Assembly (NCBI RefSeq): GCF_016632365.1
Contig: NZ_JAEPBH010000013.1
Span: 26,728 to 90,727, forward strand
DNA: 64,000 nt
Direction of reading: 5' to 3'
From: Tenebrionibacter intestinalis
GTDB lineage: Bacteria > Pseudomonadota > Gammaproteobacteria > Enterobacterales > Enterobacteriaceae
Of this stretch, positions 1 through 7,823 are shown piece by piece. A program made the translations under genes and the position numbers. Within the stretch, counting starts at the first letter, position 1. Each line of letters starts with the position of its first letter. Under the pieces are notes generated by a model that was not told the DNA's origin, searched no databases, and saw only the letters and a list, made by a program, of their open reading frames with translations.

Positions 1-228
1 TATCACCGTAGCAACTTTTGAGGATTTACCGGGGCCGACGATAACCTGCAAGGTATCGTCCTCCACCACGCCCAACACGCCCTCAATGCCCTTAAGCGAA
101 GCCATATCAACCAAAGCGGGATCGGCAATCGTCATCCGAACGCGCGTCATACAGTTTGTGACATGAATAAAGTTCGTCGGCCCGCCACAATGTTTCATAA
201 TGGCGTTACCCACCCGATCGTAGTGCAT
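1..228 (-). CDS. PTS sugar transporter EIIBC component, N-terminal EIIB part (truncated by window edge)
   Basis: The first 76 codons read as a PTS EIIB domain of the glucose superfamily. A glycine-proline turn (CGGPTN) is followed by VTNCMTRVRM, in which Cys26 is the expected phosphorylated cysteine. The segment IEGVLGVVEDDTLQVIVGPGK is the usual EIIB core. The closest family I recall is MurP (N-acetylmuramic acid EIIBC), which has the same GNCMTRLR-type motif, but other EIIBC proteins cannot be excluded. The ATG start has AAGGA about eight bases upstream. In E. coli the metE neighbours on this side are ysgA and udp, so this is a different gene content. The rest of the gene lies outside the window. 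Confidence 0.75.
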   Translation of the reverse strand, partial: MHYDRVGNAIMKHCGGPTNFIHVTNCMTRVRMTIADPALVDMASLKGIEGVLGVVEDDTLQVIVGPGKSSKVATVI

Positions 229-259
229 ACAGAGCGTCCTTTTTTGTTATGATGTTTAT

Positions 260-286
260 TTGTTATAACAATATAATGTTATTATA
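260..286. promoter_or_regulatory. Probable operator/promoter of the PTS gene: two adjacent AT-rich inverted repeats
   Basis: Positions 260-271 form a perfect 12-base palindrome, TTGTTATAACAA. It is followed at 272-286 by TATAAT and ATTATA arms around three bases. They lie 32-58 bases before the PTS start codon, where a repressor would act. A local regulator such as an RpiR-type protein is an inference; no such gene is visible in the window. Confidence 0.4.
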
Positions 287-455
287 TTTGTGAGCGCATT
301 CATAAAGTCAGTTCGCAGCGAGGAAGGCCGTCGCTCAAATATGACAAACATCACGATCAAGGGGGGCGGATGGCGGGCAGAGAAATGAAGGCAGCCGAAA
401 ACAGTCACTGCCGCTCCCTTACAAACAGGCGGCCTGACCCACACCAGAAAAACAA
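287..455. other. Spacer with no recognisable gene
   Basis: Apart from the upstream edge of the PTS promoter region I see no supported gene, RNA or hairpin here. An open frame crosses it on the + strand but continues antisense into metE and has no family resemblance. Confidence 0.5.
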
Positions 456-476
456 ACGCCGGCAATTTACCGGCGT
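456..476 (-). terminator. Distal copy of the metE terminator hairpin, with T-rich tail
   Basis: A 21-base stem-loop (arms CGCCGG/CCGGCG around CAATTTA) is followed on the minus strand by TTTGTTTTTC, as expected for an intrinsic terminator. The identical 21 bases recur at 619-639. The two copies flank the repeat at 477-618, so the T-tract appears to have been separated from the metE-proximal hairpin. Confidence 0.65.
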
Positions 477-618
477 GAGACTGCTGTCAAACCCCATCCT
501 GTCGCAGACAGGATGGATGAAGGTCAATAAAAAAATAAGGAAAATCAACGTATTGATTTTCGCCTGCTTACTACAAAGAAGGAAAAACCCCGTTTTTTCC
601 TTCTTTGTCAACAATCTG
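477..618 (-). repeat. Terminator-associated repeat, copy 1 (about 140 bp)
   Basis: Oriented with metE, the element begins TCAGATTGTTGACAAAG and ends near GACAGCAGTCTC. It holds three inverted repeats: AAAGAAGG/CCTTCTTT, a central AATCAA/TTGATT pair, and CCATCCTGTC/GACAGGATGG. A second copy lies at 26877-27014 behind hemY; in the roughly 80-base core I count only five differences. Both copies read on their antisense strand as a short hydrophobic peptide (QRRKNPVF...FVNNL), but four of the five core differences change the amino acid, so I do not call it coding. It is flanked by exact 21-base direct repeats of the metE terminator hairpin. Confidence 0.8.
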
Positions 619-639
619 ACGCCGGCAATTTACCGGCGT
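619..639 (-). terminator. metE-proximal terminator hairpin
   Basis: This stem-loop lies 15 bases past the metE stop and is identical to 456-476. It is followed on the minus strand by CAGATTGTTG of the repeat rather than by a T-tract, so termination may rely on the repeat's own AAGAAGG/CCTTCTT hairpin or on the distal hairpin copy. Confidence 0.6.
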
Positions 640-653
640 ATTTTACGCATAAA

Positions 654-2915
654 TTACGCCCTTCGCAGATTCTGCGCGGCCTGCACCATGTTCGCCAGCG
701 CGGCGCGGGTCTCCGGCCAGCCGCGGGTTTTCAGACCGCAGTCTGGATTGACCCACAGACGCTGCGCCGGAATACGCTGCGCCGCCTTTTTCAGCAGCGC
801 TTCAATCCATTCCACACTCGGCACGTTTGGCGAATGGATATCATACACGCCAGGCCCGATTTCGTTCGGGTACTCGAAAGCTTCAAACGATTCAAGCAGC
901 TCCATGTCGGAACGCGAGGTTTCAATGGTAATCACATCAGCATCCAGCGCGGCGATGGAATCCATAATGTCATTAAATTCGCAGTAGCACATATGGGTGT
1001 GGATCTGAGTTTCATCCCGCGCCACCGCCGCGCTGAGGCGAAACGCCTCCACCGCCCATTCCAGGTACGCCTTCCAGTCGCTGCGCTTAAGCGGCAGGCC
1101 TTCACGCAGCGCTGGCTCGTCTATCTGAATAATGCCAATGCCGGCCGCTTCCAGATCCGCCACTTCGTCACGCAGCGCCAGCGCAATTTGCTTTGCGATG
1201 GTTTCACGGCTGACATCTTCACGCGGAAACGACCAGCAAAGAATGGTCACCGGCCCGGTCAGCATGCCCTTAACGGGTTTGTCGGTCAGGGATTGTGCAT
1301 ATTTTGCCCACTCAACGGTTATCGGTTTTGGGCGACTCACGTCGCCTGTTACGACCGGCGGCTTCACGCAGCGCGAACCATAACTCTGCACCCAGCCGTT
1401 TTGCGTGAAAACGAAACCGTCCAGATGCTCACCGAAATACTCCACCATATCATTACGCTCGGCTTCGCCGTGCACCAGTACATCCAGCCCTAGTCGCTCC
1501 TGCTCCTGCACCGCCTGCTTAATATGTTCTGCGATACCGGTGCGATAGTTGCCGGCATCCAGGATGCCTTTTTTGAAATCAAGACGCAGGCTGCGAATTT
1601 CCGTCGTTTGCGGAAAAGAACCGATAGTCGTCGTCGGCCACGCCGGCAGCCGAAAGCGCGCTCGCTGGGTTTCGGCACGCGCAGGGTACGGGCTGGCGCG
1701 CTGGCTGTCCTGCGCTGAGATTGCCGCCAGGCGCTTTTCCACCGCAGGATTATGCACGCGGCTGGAGTCACGGCGGGCCTGTATCGGCACGCTCCAGGCG
1801 GCAATTTTTGCGATATCGCCGCTGTTGAGCGCATCACGCAGTAACGTCAACTCTTCACACTTTTGCAGCGCAAATGCAAACCAGCTTTTAATTTCTTCAT
1901 CCAGTCGCGTTTCCACAGTCAGGTCGATAGGGCTGTGCAGCAGCGAACATGATGAGCCCACCCACAGCGCGCGCTGGCCCACCAGCGCATTAACCTGCGC
2001 GTATTTTTCCGTGAGATCGGCACGCCAGACGTTGCGGCCATTAATAAGCCCGGCGGAAAGCAGCCAGTCCGCAGGCAGGCGGCGATGCAGCACATTGATG
2101 TCATCCCGGCCATGCACCAGATCCACATGCAGGCCCTGCACAGGCAGCGCGGTAATGGCGTCAAGATTATGGGTAACGCCTTCAAAATAGGTGGTAAGCA
2201 AAAGCTTAACGCGGCCGGTCAGCGCGTTATAGGCTGGTTTAAAGGCCTCCAGCCACGCCTGCGGCAGCGCCAGCACAAGGGCAGGTTCATCAATCTGTAC
2301 CCATTCCACGCCGCGCTTCGCCAGTTCAGCCAGCACCTGCTGGTACACCGGCAGAATGTCATTGAGCAGCGTCAGACGATCGAACCGTTCGCCCTTCACC
2401 TTGCCAAGCCACAGGTAAGTTACAGGCCCCAGCAGCACCGGCTTGACGTTGTATCCTGACGCTAACGCCTCATCAACTTCTTCCAGCAACTGCGTCCATG
2501 TCAGGGTGAAACGCTGGCCTTTAGAAAACTCCGGCACGATGTAGTGATAGTTGGTGTTAAACCATTTAGTCATTTCCGCCGCGGCGGCAGGTTCGCCAGT
2601 GGGCGCACGGCCCCGGCCAATACGAAACAACGTGTCAATATCAACCCGGCCATCCAGGTTTTGATGGCGCGCCGGCACGTTGCCCAGCATCAGGCTGGTA
2701 GTTAGCACATGATCGTACCAGGCAAAATCACCTACCGGCAGCAGATCAATGCCCGCCTCTTTCTGCTGGCGCCAGTGGCGCGCGCGCAGCTCACGGCCAA
2801 CGGCCAGCAGTTCATCACGCGAACTATGGCCGGCCCAGTAGCGCTCCTGCGCTTTTTTCAGTTCGCGGCGCAGACCGATGCGAGGGAAACCAAGGGTGTG
2901 GTTGCGGATAGTCAT
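654..2915 (-). CDS. metE: Cobalamin-independent methionine synthase
   Basis: MetE transfers the methyl group of 5-methyltetrahydropteroyltri-L-glutamate to homocysteine, the last step of methionine synthesis, in the cytosol. The product is 753 residues, the same length as in E. coli. It starts [20 protein letters not shown] and has the family's two-barrel layout. The C-terminal barrel carries the zinc-binding HMC segment (about residue 640) and [12 protein letters not shown] (about 725). The ATG has TGAGGC a few bases upstream. It is divergent from metR, whose product activates it in E. coli, with the intergenic region holding the control sites. Its terminator hairpin has been duplicated around a repeat. 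Confidence 0.98.
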   Translation of the reverse strand: MTIRNHTLGFPRIGLRRELKKAQERYWAGHSSRDELLAVGRELRARHWRQQKEAGIDLLPVGDFAWYDHVLTTSLMLGNVPARHQNLDGRVDIDTLFRIGRGRAPTGEPAAAAEMTKWFNTNYHYIVPEFSKGQRFTLTWTQLLEEVDEALASGYNVKPVLLGPVTYLWLGKVKGERFDRLTLLNDILPVYQQVLAELAKRGVEWVQIDEPALVLALPQAWLEAFKPAYNALTGRVKLLLTTYFEGVTHNLDAITALPVQGLHVDLVHGRDDINVLHRRLPADWLLSAGLINGRNVWRADLTEKYAQVNALVGQRALWVGSSCSLLHSPIDLTVETRLDEEIKSWFAFALQKCEELTLLRDALNSGDIAKIAAWSVPIQARRDSSRVHNPAVEKRLAAISAQDSQRASPYPARAETQRARFRLPAWPTTTIGSFPQTTEIRSLRLDFKKGILDAGNYRTGIAEHIKQAVQEQERLGLDVLVHGEAERNDMVEYFGEHLDGFVFTQNGWVQSYGSRCVKPPVVTGDVSRPKPITVEWAKYAQSLTDKPVKGMLTGPVTILCWSFPREDVSRETIAKQIALALRDEVADLEAAGIGIIQIDEPALREGLPLKRSDWKAYLEWAVEAFRLSAAVARDETQIHTHMCYCEFNDIMDSIAALDADVITIETSRSDMELLESFEAFEYPNEIGPGVYDIHSPNVPSVEWIEALLKKAAQRIPAQRLWVNPDCGLKTRGWPETRAALANMVQAAQNLRRA

Positions 2916-2961
2916 TTGTTTGGCCTCATATTCAGTGAAACCTCAGGCTTTCGGCATCAGG

Positions 2962-3058
2962 AAGGCGGCAGGTTCACAATTTGTCGGGAACTGACTTAAG
3001 GCCGTTCCCGGCGTGAGTAAACGCAGCCAACGCGTCATGTAGACGAAAGACGAAGGAT
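2962..3058. repeat. Diverged copy of the GCGGCAAG...GAAGGATGAAGG-type enterobacterial repeat
   Basis: From GGCGGCAGG through CGGGAACTGACTTAAG and CGCAGCCAACGC to GACGAAGG, this segment follows the same order of blocks as the better copy at 27211-27307 and a partial one at 27141-27183. It occupies most of the metE-metR spacer. I recognise the block order as a repeat type common in enterobacterial intergenic regions, but I cannot name the family. Confidence 0.5.
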
Positions 3059-3060
3059 TT

Positions 3061-3084
3061 GGACGTCTGGATGTTTACACATCC
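3061..3084. promoter_or_regulatory. MetJ operator (met boxes) in the metR promoter
   Basis: GGACGTCT and GGATGTTT stand head to tail, followed by ACACATCC; the met-box consensus is AGACGTCT in tandem. In E. coli MetJ with S-adenosylmethionine represses metR. A likely -10 (GATACT, 3095-3100) lies just downstream, so bound MetJ would block the promoter. Confidence 0.65.
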
Positions 3085-3147
3085 ATATTTGCCAGATACT
3101 GTATATTCCTCAAGCGCAAATTGTTCATAGCGAAGTGAAGGACTTTC

Positions 3148-4101
3148 ATGATTGAAATAAAACATCTGCGAACCCTGCAAGCGCTGCACGCCAGCGGCTC
3201 TCTGGCGGGCGCGGCGACAACCCTGCATCAAACGCAATCCGCGCTGTCGCATCAGTTCAGCGAACTTGAGCAGCGTCTCGGTTTTCGGCTCTTTGTGCGT
3301 AAAAGCCAACCGCTACGGTTTACGCCACAGGGTGAAATCCTGCTACGGCTGGCCGGGCAGGTGTTGCCGCAAATCAACCGCGCGCTCCAGGCCTGCAATG
3401 AACCACAGCAGGCACGGCTGCGCCTTGCCATTGAGTGTCACAGTTGTATCCAGTGGCTGACGCCTGCGCTGGAGGCATTTCGCAAGCAGTGGCCGCAGGT
3501 AGAAATGGATTTTCATTCCGGCGTCACCTTCGATCCGCAGCCAGCCTTGCAGCGGGGCGAACTGGATATCGTGCTGACATCCGACATCCTGCCGCGCAGC
3601 GGCCTGCATTATTCACCGTTGTTTGATTATGAAGTGCGGCTGGTGTTGGCCAACGACCATCCGCTGGCGAGTAAAGCGCATATCACGCCAGGCGATTTGG
3701 AAAATGAAACGTTATTAATTTACCCGGTGCAGCGCGATCGACTCGATATCTGGCGTCGCTTCCTGCAACCGGCAGGCGTGTGCCCGACCCTGAAAAGCGT
3801 GGATAATACCCTACTGCTGATTCAAATGGTGTCAGCGCGGATGGGTATCGCCGCGCTGCCGCATTGGGTGGTGGAAAGCGTTGAACGCCAGGGGTTAATC
3901 GTCACCAAAACGCCTGGCGACGGCCTGTGGAGCCGGCTGTACGCCGCCGTGCGCGACGGCGAACAGCGCCAACCGGCAACGGACGCGTTTATTCGCTCAG
4001 CGCGCAATCACGCCTGCGAGCGTCTGCCGTTTGTGCGCAGCGCGGAGCAACCCAGCGTCGGTGTACCCACAGGGAAGCCAGTATTACCGCTCCCCCCGTG
4101 A
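3148..4101 (+). CDS. metR: LysR-type regulator of methionine biosynthesis MetR
   Basis: MetR activates metE and other met genes with homocysteine as co-effector. The 317-residue protein has the E. coli length. The N-terminal winged helix-turn-helix includes [18 protein letters not shown] (residues about 19-36), and the co-effector domain contains [17 protein letters not shown]. It is divergent from metE with met boxes in its promoter. The last 113 bases overlap the convergent yigM gene antisense; the same antisense end (MetR RSARNHAC against Yig[10 protein letters not shown]) exists in E. coli. The C-terminal tail beyond that differs from E. coli. Confidence 0.96.
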   Translation: MIEIKHLRTLQALHASGSLAGAATTLHQTQSALSHQFSELEQRLGFRLFVRKSQPLRFTPQGEILLRLAGQVLPQINRALQACNEPQQARLRLAIECHSCIQWLTPALEAFRKQWPQVEMDFHSGVTFDPQPALQRGELDIVLTSDILPRSGLHYSPLFDYEVRLVLANDHPLASKAHITPGDLENETLLIYPVQRDRLDIWRRFLQPAGVCPTLKSVDNTLLLIQMVSARMGIAALPHWVVESVERQGLIVTKTPGDGLWSRLYAAVRDGEQRQPATDAFIRSARNHACERLPFVRSAEQPSVGVPTGKPVLPLPP

Positions 4102-4888
4102 GAAAACTCGGCCAGTGAGGCTGCTGCTGCCAGATAGCAAGGTTAACCAGCAAGCCTGCCGGAACATGAACGTTGTTCATAATGCCAAGCGTACCCGCAT
4201 CCACCTGGGTGGCGCCGTAGTTCCACATAAAATATCCAAGCCCGGACGCAACCACGCCCAGCCAGATCAGAATGCCCCACTGAACGCCGGTAGTCGGCAG
4301 CTTCTGCGCATCGCCCAGCGCAAACCAGGCTGCAAGCGCCACAATAAACGCCCCAAGGTAGAACCAGGAAAAGGCGCAGCGCTGCGGCACGGGGTGTACC
4401 TCCATCAGTCGCTTGTAGCCCACCATTCCAATCGCAAAGCTGATATTCGCCAGTTGAACCAACATCAGCCCCATCCAGAAATGATCGCTTATGCGGTCAT
4501 AGCGGATAATCGCCGCGCCCAGTACCGCCAGCAACGCGCTTAAGGCATAGCCCCAGCGCAGCCTTCGCCCGCTGATAAGATCGTAAATCAGCGTGATATA
4601 GAGCGGCGTCAGCACAGTAAAAAGTAAAAACTCAGAAACGGACAGATAAAGATAGGCCCGGAAGCTCAGCAGATACATGATACCCAACTGCAGCGCGCCG
4701 ACCAGCATATACAGGATGAGCGTTTTGATCGAATAGCCGCGTACACGCAAAAACGGCAGGAATACCAGCGCTGCCAGCCCCACGCGCATCAATACCGAAA
4801 AATAGCTGTCAACGTATCCGGCCAGGTACTCGCCTATCAGGCTGAACGAAAATGCCCATAAAATGGTAGTAATGATAAGTAACGCCAC
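3989..4888 (-). CDS. yigM: Biotin transporter YigM/BioP, EamA (DMT) family
   Basis: This is a ten-helix inner-membrane carrier of the drug/metabolite transporter superfamily; in E. coli YigM is the biotin uptake protein. From the GTG at 4888 it is 299 residues, matching E. coli, with GGAG seven bases upstream. A longer reading uses a TTG at 4927 and is less likely. The sequence [23 protein letters not shown] and the late [15 protein letters not shown] segment are diagnostic. The 3' end overlaps metR convergently by 113 bases. Confidence 0.93.
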   Translation of the reverse strand: MALLIITTILWAFSFSLIGEYLAGYVDSYFSVLMRVGLAALVFLPFLRVRGYSIKTLILYMLVGALQLGIMYLLSFRAYLYLSVSEFLLFTVLTPLYITLIYDLISGRRLRWGYALSALLAVLGAAIIRYDRISDHFWMGLMLVQLANISFAIGMVGYKRLMEVHPVPQRCAFSWFYLGAFIVALAAWFALGDAQKLPTTGVQWGILIWLGVVASGLGYFMWNYGATQVDAGTLGIMNNVHVPAGLLVNLAIWQQQPHWPSFLTGGAVILASLWVHRRWVAPRCAQTADARRRDCALSE

Positions 4889-5017
4889 GTAATGCTCCGC
4901 TTCAGGCGGCGGCTCTGGTGCGACCAAACTCTATCGCGCCTGTTTCCAGAGTCAAACGCCCCGAATCATAATGAAAAAATTCCAGTGTAGGGGAAGCATT
5001 GTAGCGAACAATAAGGT

Positions 5018-5048
5018 TGACGAATGGTCAGAGAACAGCCATTCGTCA
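5018..5048 (-). terminator. Hairpin downstream of yigL
   Basis: TGACGAATGG and CCATTCGTCA form a perfect ten-base stem with an 11-base loop, ten bases past the yigL stop. The following minus-strand tail (ACCTTATTG) is only weakly T-rich, so termination may be inefficient. Confidence 0.5.
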
Positions 5049-5057
5049 GACAGGCCG

Positions 5058-5873
5058 TCACACCGTATCCAGAAACAGGCGGCGCAGATAGCGCGCAACA
5101 GCATTTTCACCGTTGGTGCCTATCACTTCCAGCTCCGGCAGCAGATCTTTCAAACGCTGGTGGGCATTGCCCATAATGCACCCTTTTCCTGCCATTGAGA
5201 GCATTTCTTTGTCATTCATACCGTCGCCAAAAGCGATGCAGGCTTTCAGTTCATAGCCCATTGCTTTGGCCACCGCCTCCAGCGCATGGCCTTTGGATAC
5301 CCCACCCGCCATGACTTCAAGGCAGGTAAGAGTAGAGAAACTGACATTAACCCGGTCGCCCCAGCGCGCGTTGATGGCCTGCTCCAGCGTGAGCAGCCTG
5401 TTGTGGTCGTCGCAGGTGAAAAACACCTTGCTGATGCCGTTCGTGTCCAGCAGACCCGGTTCAAACAACTGATAACTAAACTCAGCTTCCTGATAATATT
5501 CCATCACTTCCGGGCGATGTTGGCTGATGAACCAGTCGTCATTACGGTATACATTGGTAACGATATGCGGATCGCTGTACACAACGCCAAACAGATCGGC
5601 GGCGATATCACCGTCCAGATCGTGTGTGAAAACCAGGTTTCCGTCAGTATCATGTACGCGCGCGCCGTTGGAAGTAATCATGTAAGCGCGAATTTCCAGA
5701 CTATCGCGAATCTGCGCCACGTCAATATGGTGACGACCGGTAGCGAAAACAAAGTGTATGTCGCAAGCGGTGAGCAGCTTCAGCGTTTCTTTAGCGTAAG
5801 GTGAAAGCGTGTGGTCAGGCGACAGCAGCGTGCCATCCAAATCAGATGCAACAACCTGGTATATCGGTTTCAT
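5058..5873 (-). CDS. yigL: HAD-superfamily sugar/pyridoxal phosphate phosphatase YigL
   Basis: This is a Cof-type HAD hydrolase; E. coli YigL dephosphorylates sugar phosphates (including glucose 6-phosphate during sugar stress) and pyridoxal phosphate. Motif I is DLDGTLL near the N-terminus, motif II TSNGA, the lysine is in GGVSKGHAL, and motif IV is GDGMND. I start at the ATG at 5873 (about 271 residues) because AGAGGT lies just upstream and it matches the E. coli N-terminus. An ATG at 5894, directly after the pldB stop, would add seven residues but has no ribosome site. It is co-directional with pldB. Confidence 0.92.
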   Translation of the reverse strand: MKPIYQVVASDLDGTLLSPDHTLSPYAKETLKLLTACDIHFVFATGRHHIDVAQIRDSLEIRAYMITSNGARVHDTDGNLVFTHDLDGDIAADLFGVVYSDPHIVTNVYRNDDWFISQHRPEVMEYYQEAEFSYQLFEPGLLDTNGISKVFFTCDDHNRLLTLEQAINARWGDRVNVSFSTLTCLEVMAGGVSKGHALEAVAKAMGYELKACIAFGDGMNDKEMLSMAGKGCIMGNAHQRLKDLLPELEVIGTNGENAVARYLRRLFLDTV

Positions 5874-5894
5874 TTTACCTCTGGTGTTAGTCAT

Positions 5895-6893
5895 TCAGTT
5901 GTAGCGGTCAAAAAAATCGACGATAGCGTTCAGCGCCCTGGCGCGCATTTTGTCCTTTTCAAACAGAACTTCATGGAACGCACCGCGAATAACCAGGGGC
6001 TTTCCCCCGTCGCAGGGGTGCCCGGCCGCTGTACGCAGGCTACAGAAGCGGTCGTGCATGCGGTTATCCACCACGCGGTCGTCTTCGGCCTGTATCAACA
6101 ACATCGGCGTGATGGTTTGCTGCGCATGGGCAATCACCTGTTCACCCGCGAGTATGCCTTCGCGCACCCAGTGATAGGTCGGCCCGCCTACCCTGAGGCC
6201 GGGTTCATCGGCATAGTAACGCAAGTTACGGCGGTAACGCTCGCGGCTGTGGGTTAATACATTGAGGCTAAACGGCAGCGCGCGCCAGCGCCCGGTGCCA
6301 ATGGCATAATTTTCGCGAACCCGCGGGCGCCCTTCAGCCCAGTCGAGAATATGGCGCACCATCCATTCCGGTAGATGCAGAACAATACCAAACATCGGCG
6401 CGCATAGCGCTATGGCGTCAAATGCCTGCGGATTACGCTGTAAAAACAGCGTGGTAATAGCACCGCCCATTGAGTGCGCCAGCGCATAGCGTTTGCGCCA
6501 CTTTCCTGCGGCGATTTCGCGCTGCCACAGCAGCTCAAGATCGTCCACATAGTCGCTAAAGCGCACAACATGCCCACGATGGGTATCAGACAACATGCGC
6601 CCGGAACGCCCCTGGCCGCGATGATCAATAATCAGCACGTCATAGCCGCAGTAGAACAGATCCCAGGCCAGTTCCGCATACTTCACATAAGTTTCAATCC
6701 GCCCGGGCGAAATCAGGATCACCCGTTGATGCTGCGGCGACACAAAGCGCACAAAGCGCAGCACAACGCCATCAACGCCCGTCAGTTCACACTCTTCTCT
6801 CTGTCGCCAGAAATCCGTCAGCGGCCCTGTGGTAAAGGCCGCAAAAGCCTGTTCTCTGTTTTGCCAGCTTTTTCTGTGCCGGGTTTCGGACAT
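5895..6893 (-). CDS. pldB: Lysophospholipase L2
   Basis: PldB is an alpha/beta-hydrolase at the inner membrane that hydrolyses 2-acyl lysophospholipids. The chosen ATG (6893) has GGAGGCGG six bases upstream and gives MSETRHRKSWQNREQAFAAF, aligning with the E. coli start; the length is 332 residues against 340. The nucleophile elbow is AHSMGGA (about residue 145). The oxyanion region LISPGRIETYVKYAELAWDL and the late RGAFHEVLFEKD histidine segment are present. An in-frame GTG 168 bases upstream would add a hydrophobic stretch but lacks a ribosome site. It is probably co-transcribed with yigL. Confidence 0.94.
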   Translation of the reverse strand: MSETRHRKSWQNREQAFAAFTTGPLTDFWRQREECELTGVDGVVLRFVRFVSPQHQRVILISPGRIETYVKYAELAWDLFYCGYDVLIIDHRGQGRSGRMLSDTHRGHVVRFSDYVDDLELLWQREIAAGKWRKRYALAHSMGGAITTLFLQRNPQAFDAIALCAPMFGIVLHLPEWMVRHILDWAEGRPRVRENYAIGTGRWRALPFSLNVLTHSRERYRRNLRYYADEPGLRVGGPTYHWVREGILAGEQVIAHAQQTITPMLLIQAEDDRVVDNRMHDRFCSLRTAAGHPCDGGKPLVIRGAFHEVLFEKDKMRARALNAIVDFFDRYN

Positions 6894-7134
6894 TTTTGCC
6901 GCCTCCGCGCGTGAAATATCGCCGTTTTTCGCAGTTGAAGCACCATCGCAATCAACGCCGTATTGTGACATAAAACGGCTTTTTATCGGGAGTTTCTCGT
7001 GCGTTTTGGACAGGCCAGGCAGGGTTAATACGGCAACTGCGGCCAACGCGGCAATCTTCACCGCTGAATTTCACTTAACTTACGCAGCGTTCTTAGCAAG
7101 GGATGGATATACGGGCGCGCGCCCGGCACAAACG

Positions 7135-7758
7135 TTAGCGCGAAATGATCAGATGAAGGCCAAACCCGGCGAACAGCGCTCCGGCGACGCCATCTATCCA
7201 CTTCGCCAGACGCTGATAGCCGCGGCGCATGGCAGGCAGCGCGAACAGGCTGGCGACCAGAGTGAACCACGCCAGCGTTTCCAGAGCAATCAAAGCAAAG
7301 ATACCCCAGCGCTCAGACGCGCCGATATTGTCGCTCACAAACAGTGAAAACACGCTGCCAAAATAGATAATCGCTTTCGGGTTTGCCAGATTGGTCAGCA
7401 GCCCTTTCACAAAACTGCGCCCGCCGCGCGCCAGTTCAACCTGCGGCGCCGGCGCCATAACGTCAGTTTTTTTCTTCAACGCGCCACGCAGCATCTGATA
7501 GCCCATCCAGCACAGATAAAGGCCGCCGCCGACGATAATGATATTGTGTAACCACGCCATTTTTTCCAGAATTAAATGCAGGCCGAGCAGCGCAACGCCT
7601 GCCCAGACCATCACGCCGCAGGTAATGCCTGTCACGCCCATCATCGCCTCTTTGCGGGAACGGCTGACGGCAGTCTGGGAAACGAAGAAGAAGTCGGGGC
7701 CTGGGCTCATCAGTGCGACGATATGCACTAACGCCACAGTAAGAAACAGCATCAACAT
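7135..7758 (-). CDS. rhtC: Threonine efflux protein RhtC
   Basis: RhtC is a LysE/RhtB-family inner-membrane exporter that lowers cellular threonine. The product has 207 residues and begins MLMLFLTVALVHIVALMSPGPDFFF, carrying the family's MSPGPDFF motif. It is nearly identical to E. coli RhtC at both ends (GFGLHLIISR). In E. coli the paralogue rhtB lies between rhtC and pldB on the other strand; here only about 240 bases separate the two genes and no rhtB is found. Confidence 0.96.
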   Translation of the reverse strand: MLMLFLTVALVHIVALMSPGPDFFFVSQTAVSRSRKEAMMGVTGITCGVMVWAGVALLGLHLILEKMAWLHNIIIVGGGLYLCWMGYQMLRGALKKKTDVMAPAPQVELARGGRSFVKGLLTNLANPKAIIYFGSVFSLFVSDNIGASERWGIFALIALETLAWFTLVASLFALPAMRRGYQRLAKWIDGVAGALFAGFGLHLIISR

Positions 7759-7823
7759 AGTTACGCTCAGGATGAAAAAAATGTGCGTTCATCCTGGCAC
7801 GATTCTATAAGGCTGGCTACAGG

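Noticed and set aside
370..987. Open frame of 205 codons crossing the repeat and the metE 3' end
   Set aside because: It is antisense to metE in its second half, lacks a ribosome site, and its only shared segment comes from the non-coding repeat.
3001..3060. MetR binding sites (TGAA-N5-TTCA) between metE and metR
   Set aside because: Only partial halves such as TGAAACCTCA were seen; not enough to call a site.
6894..7061. N-terminal extension of pldB with a signal-peptide look
   Set aside because: The start is GTG without a ribosome site, while the ATG at 6893 has GGAGG and matches the E. coli start.
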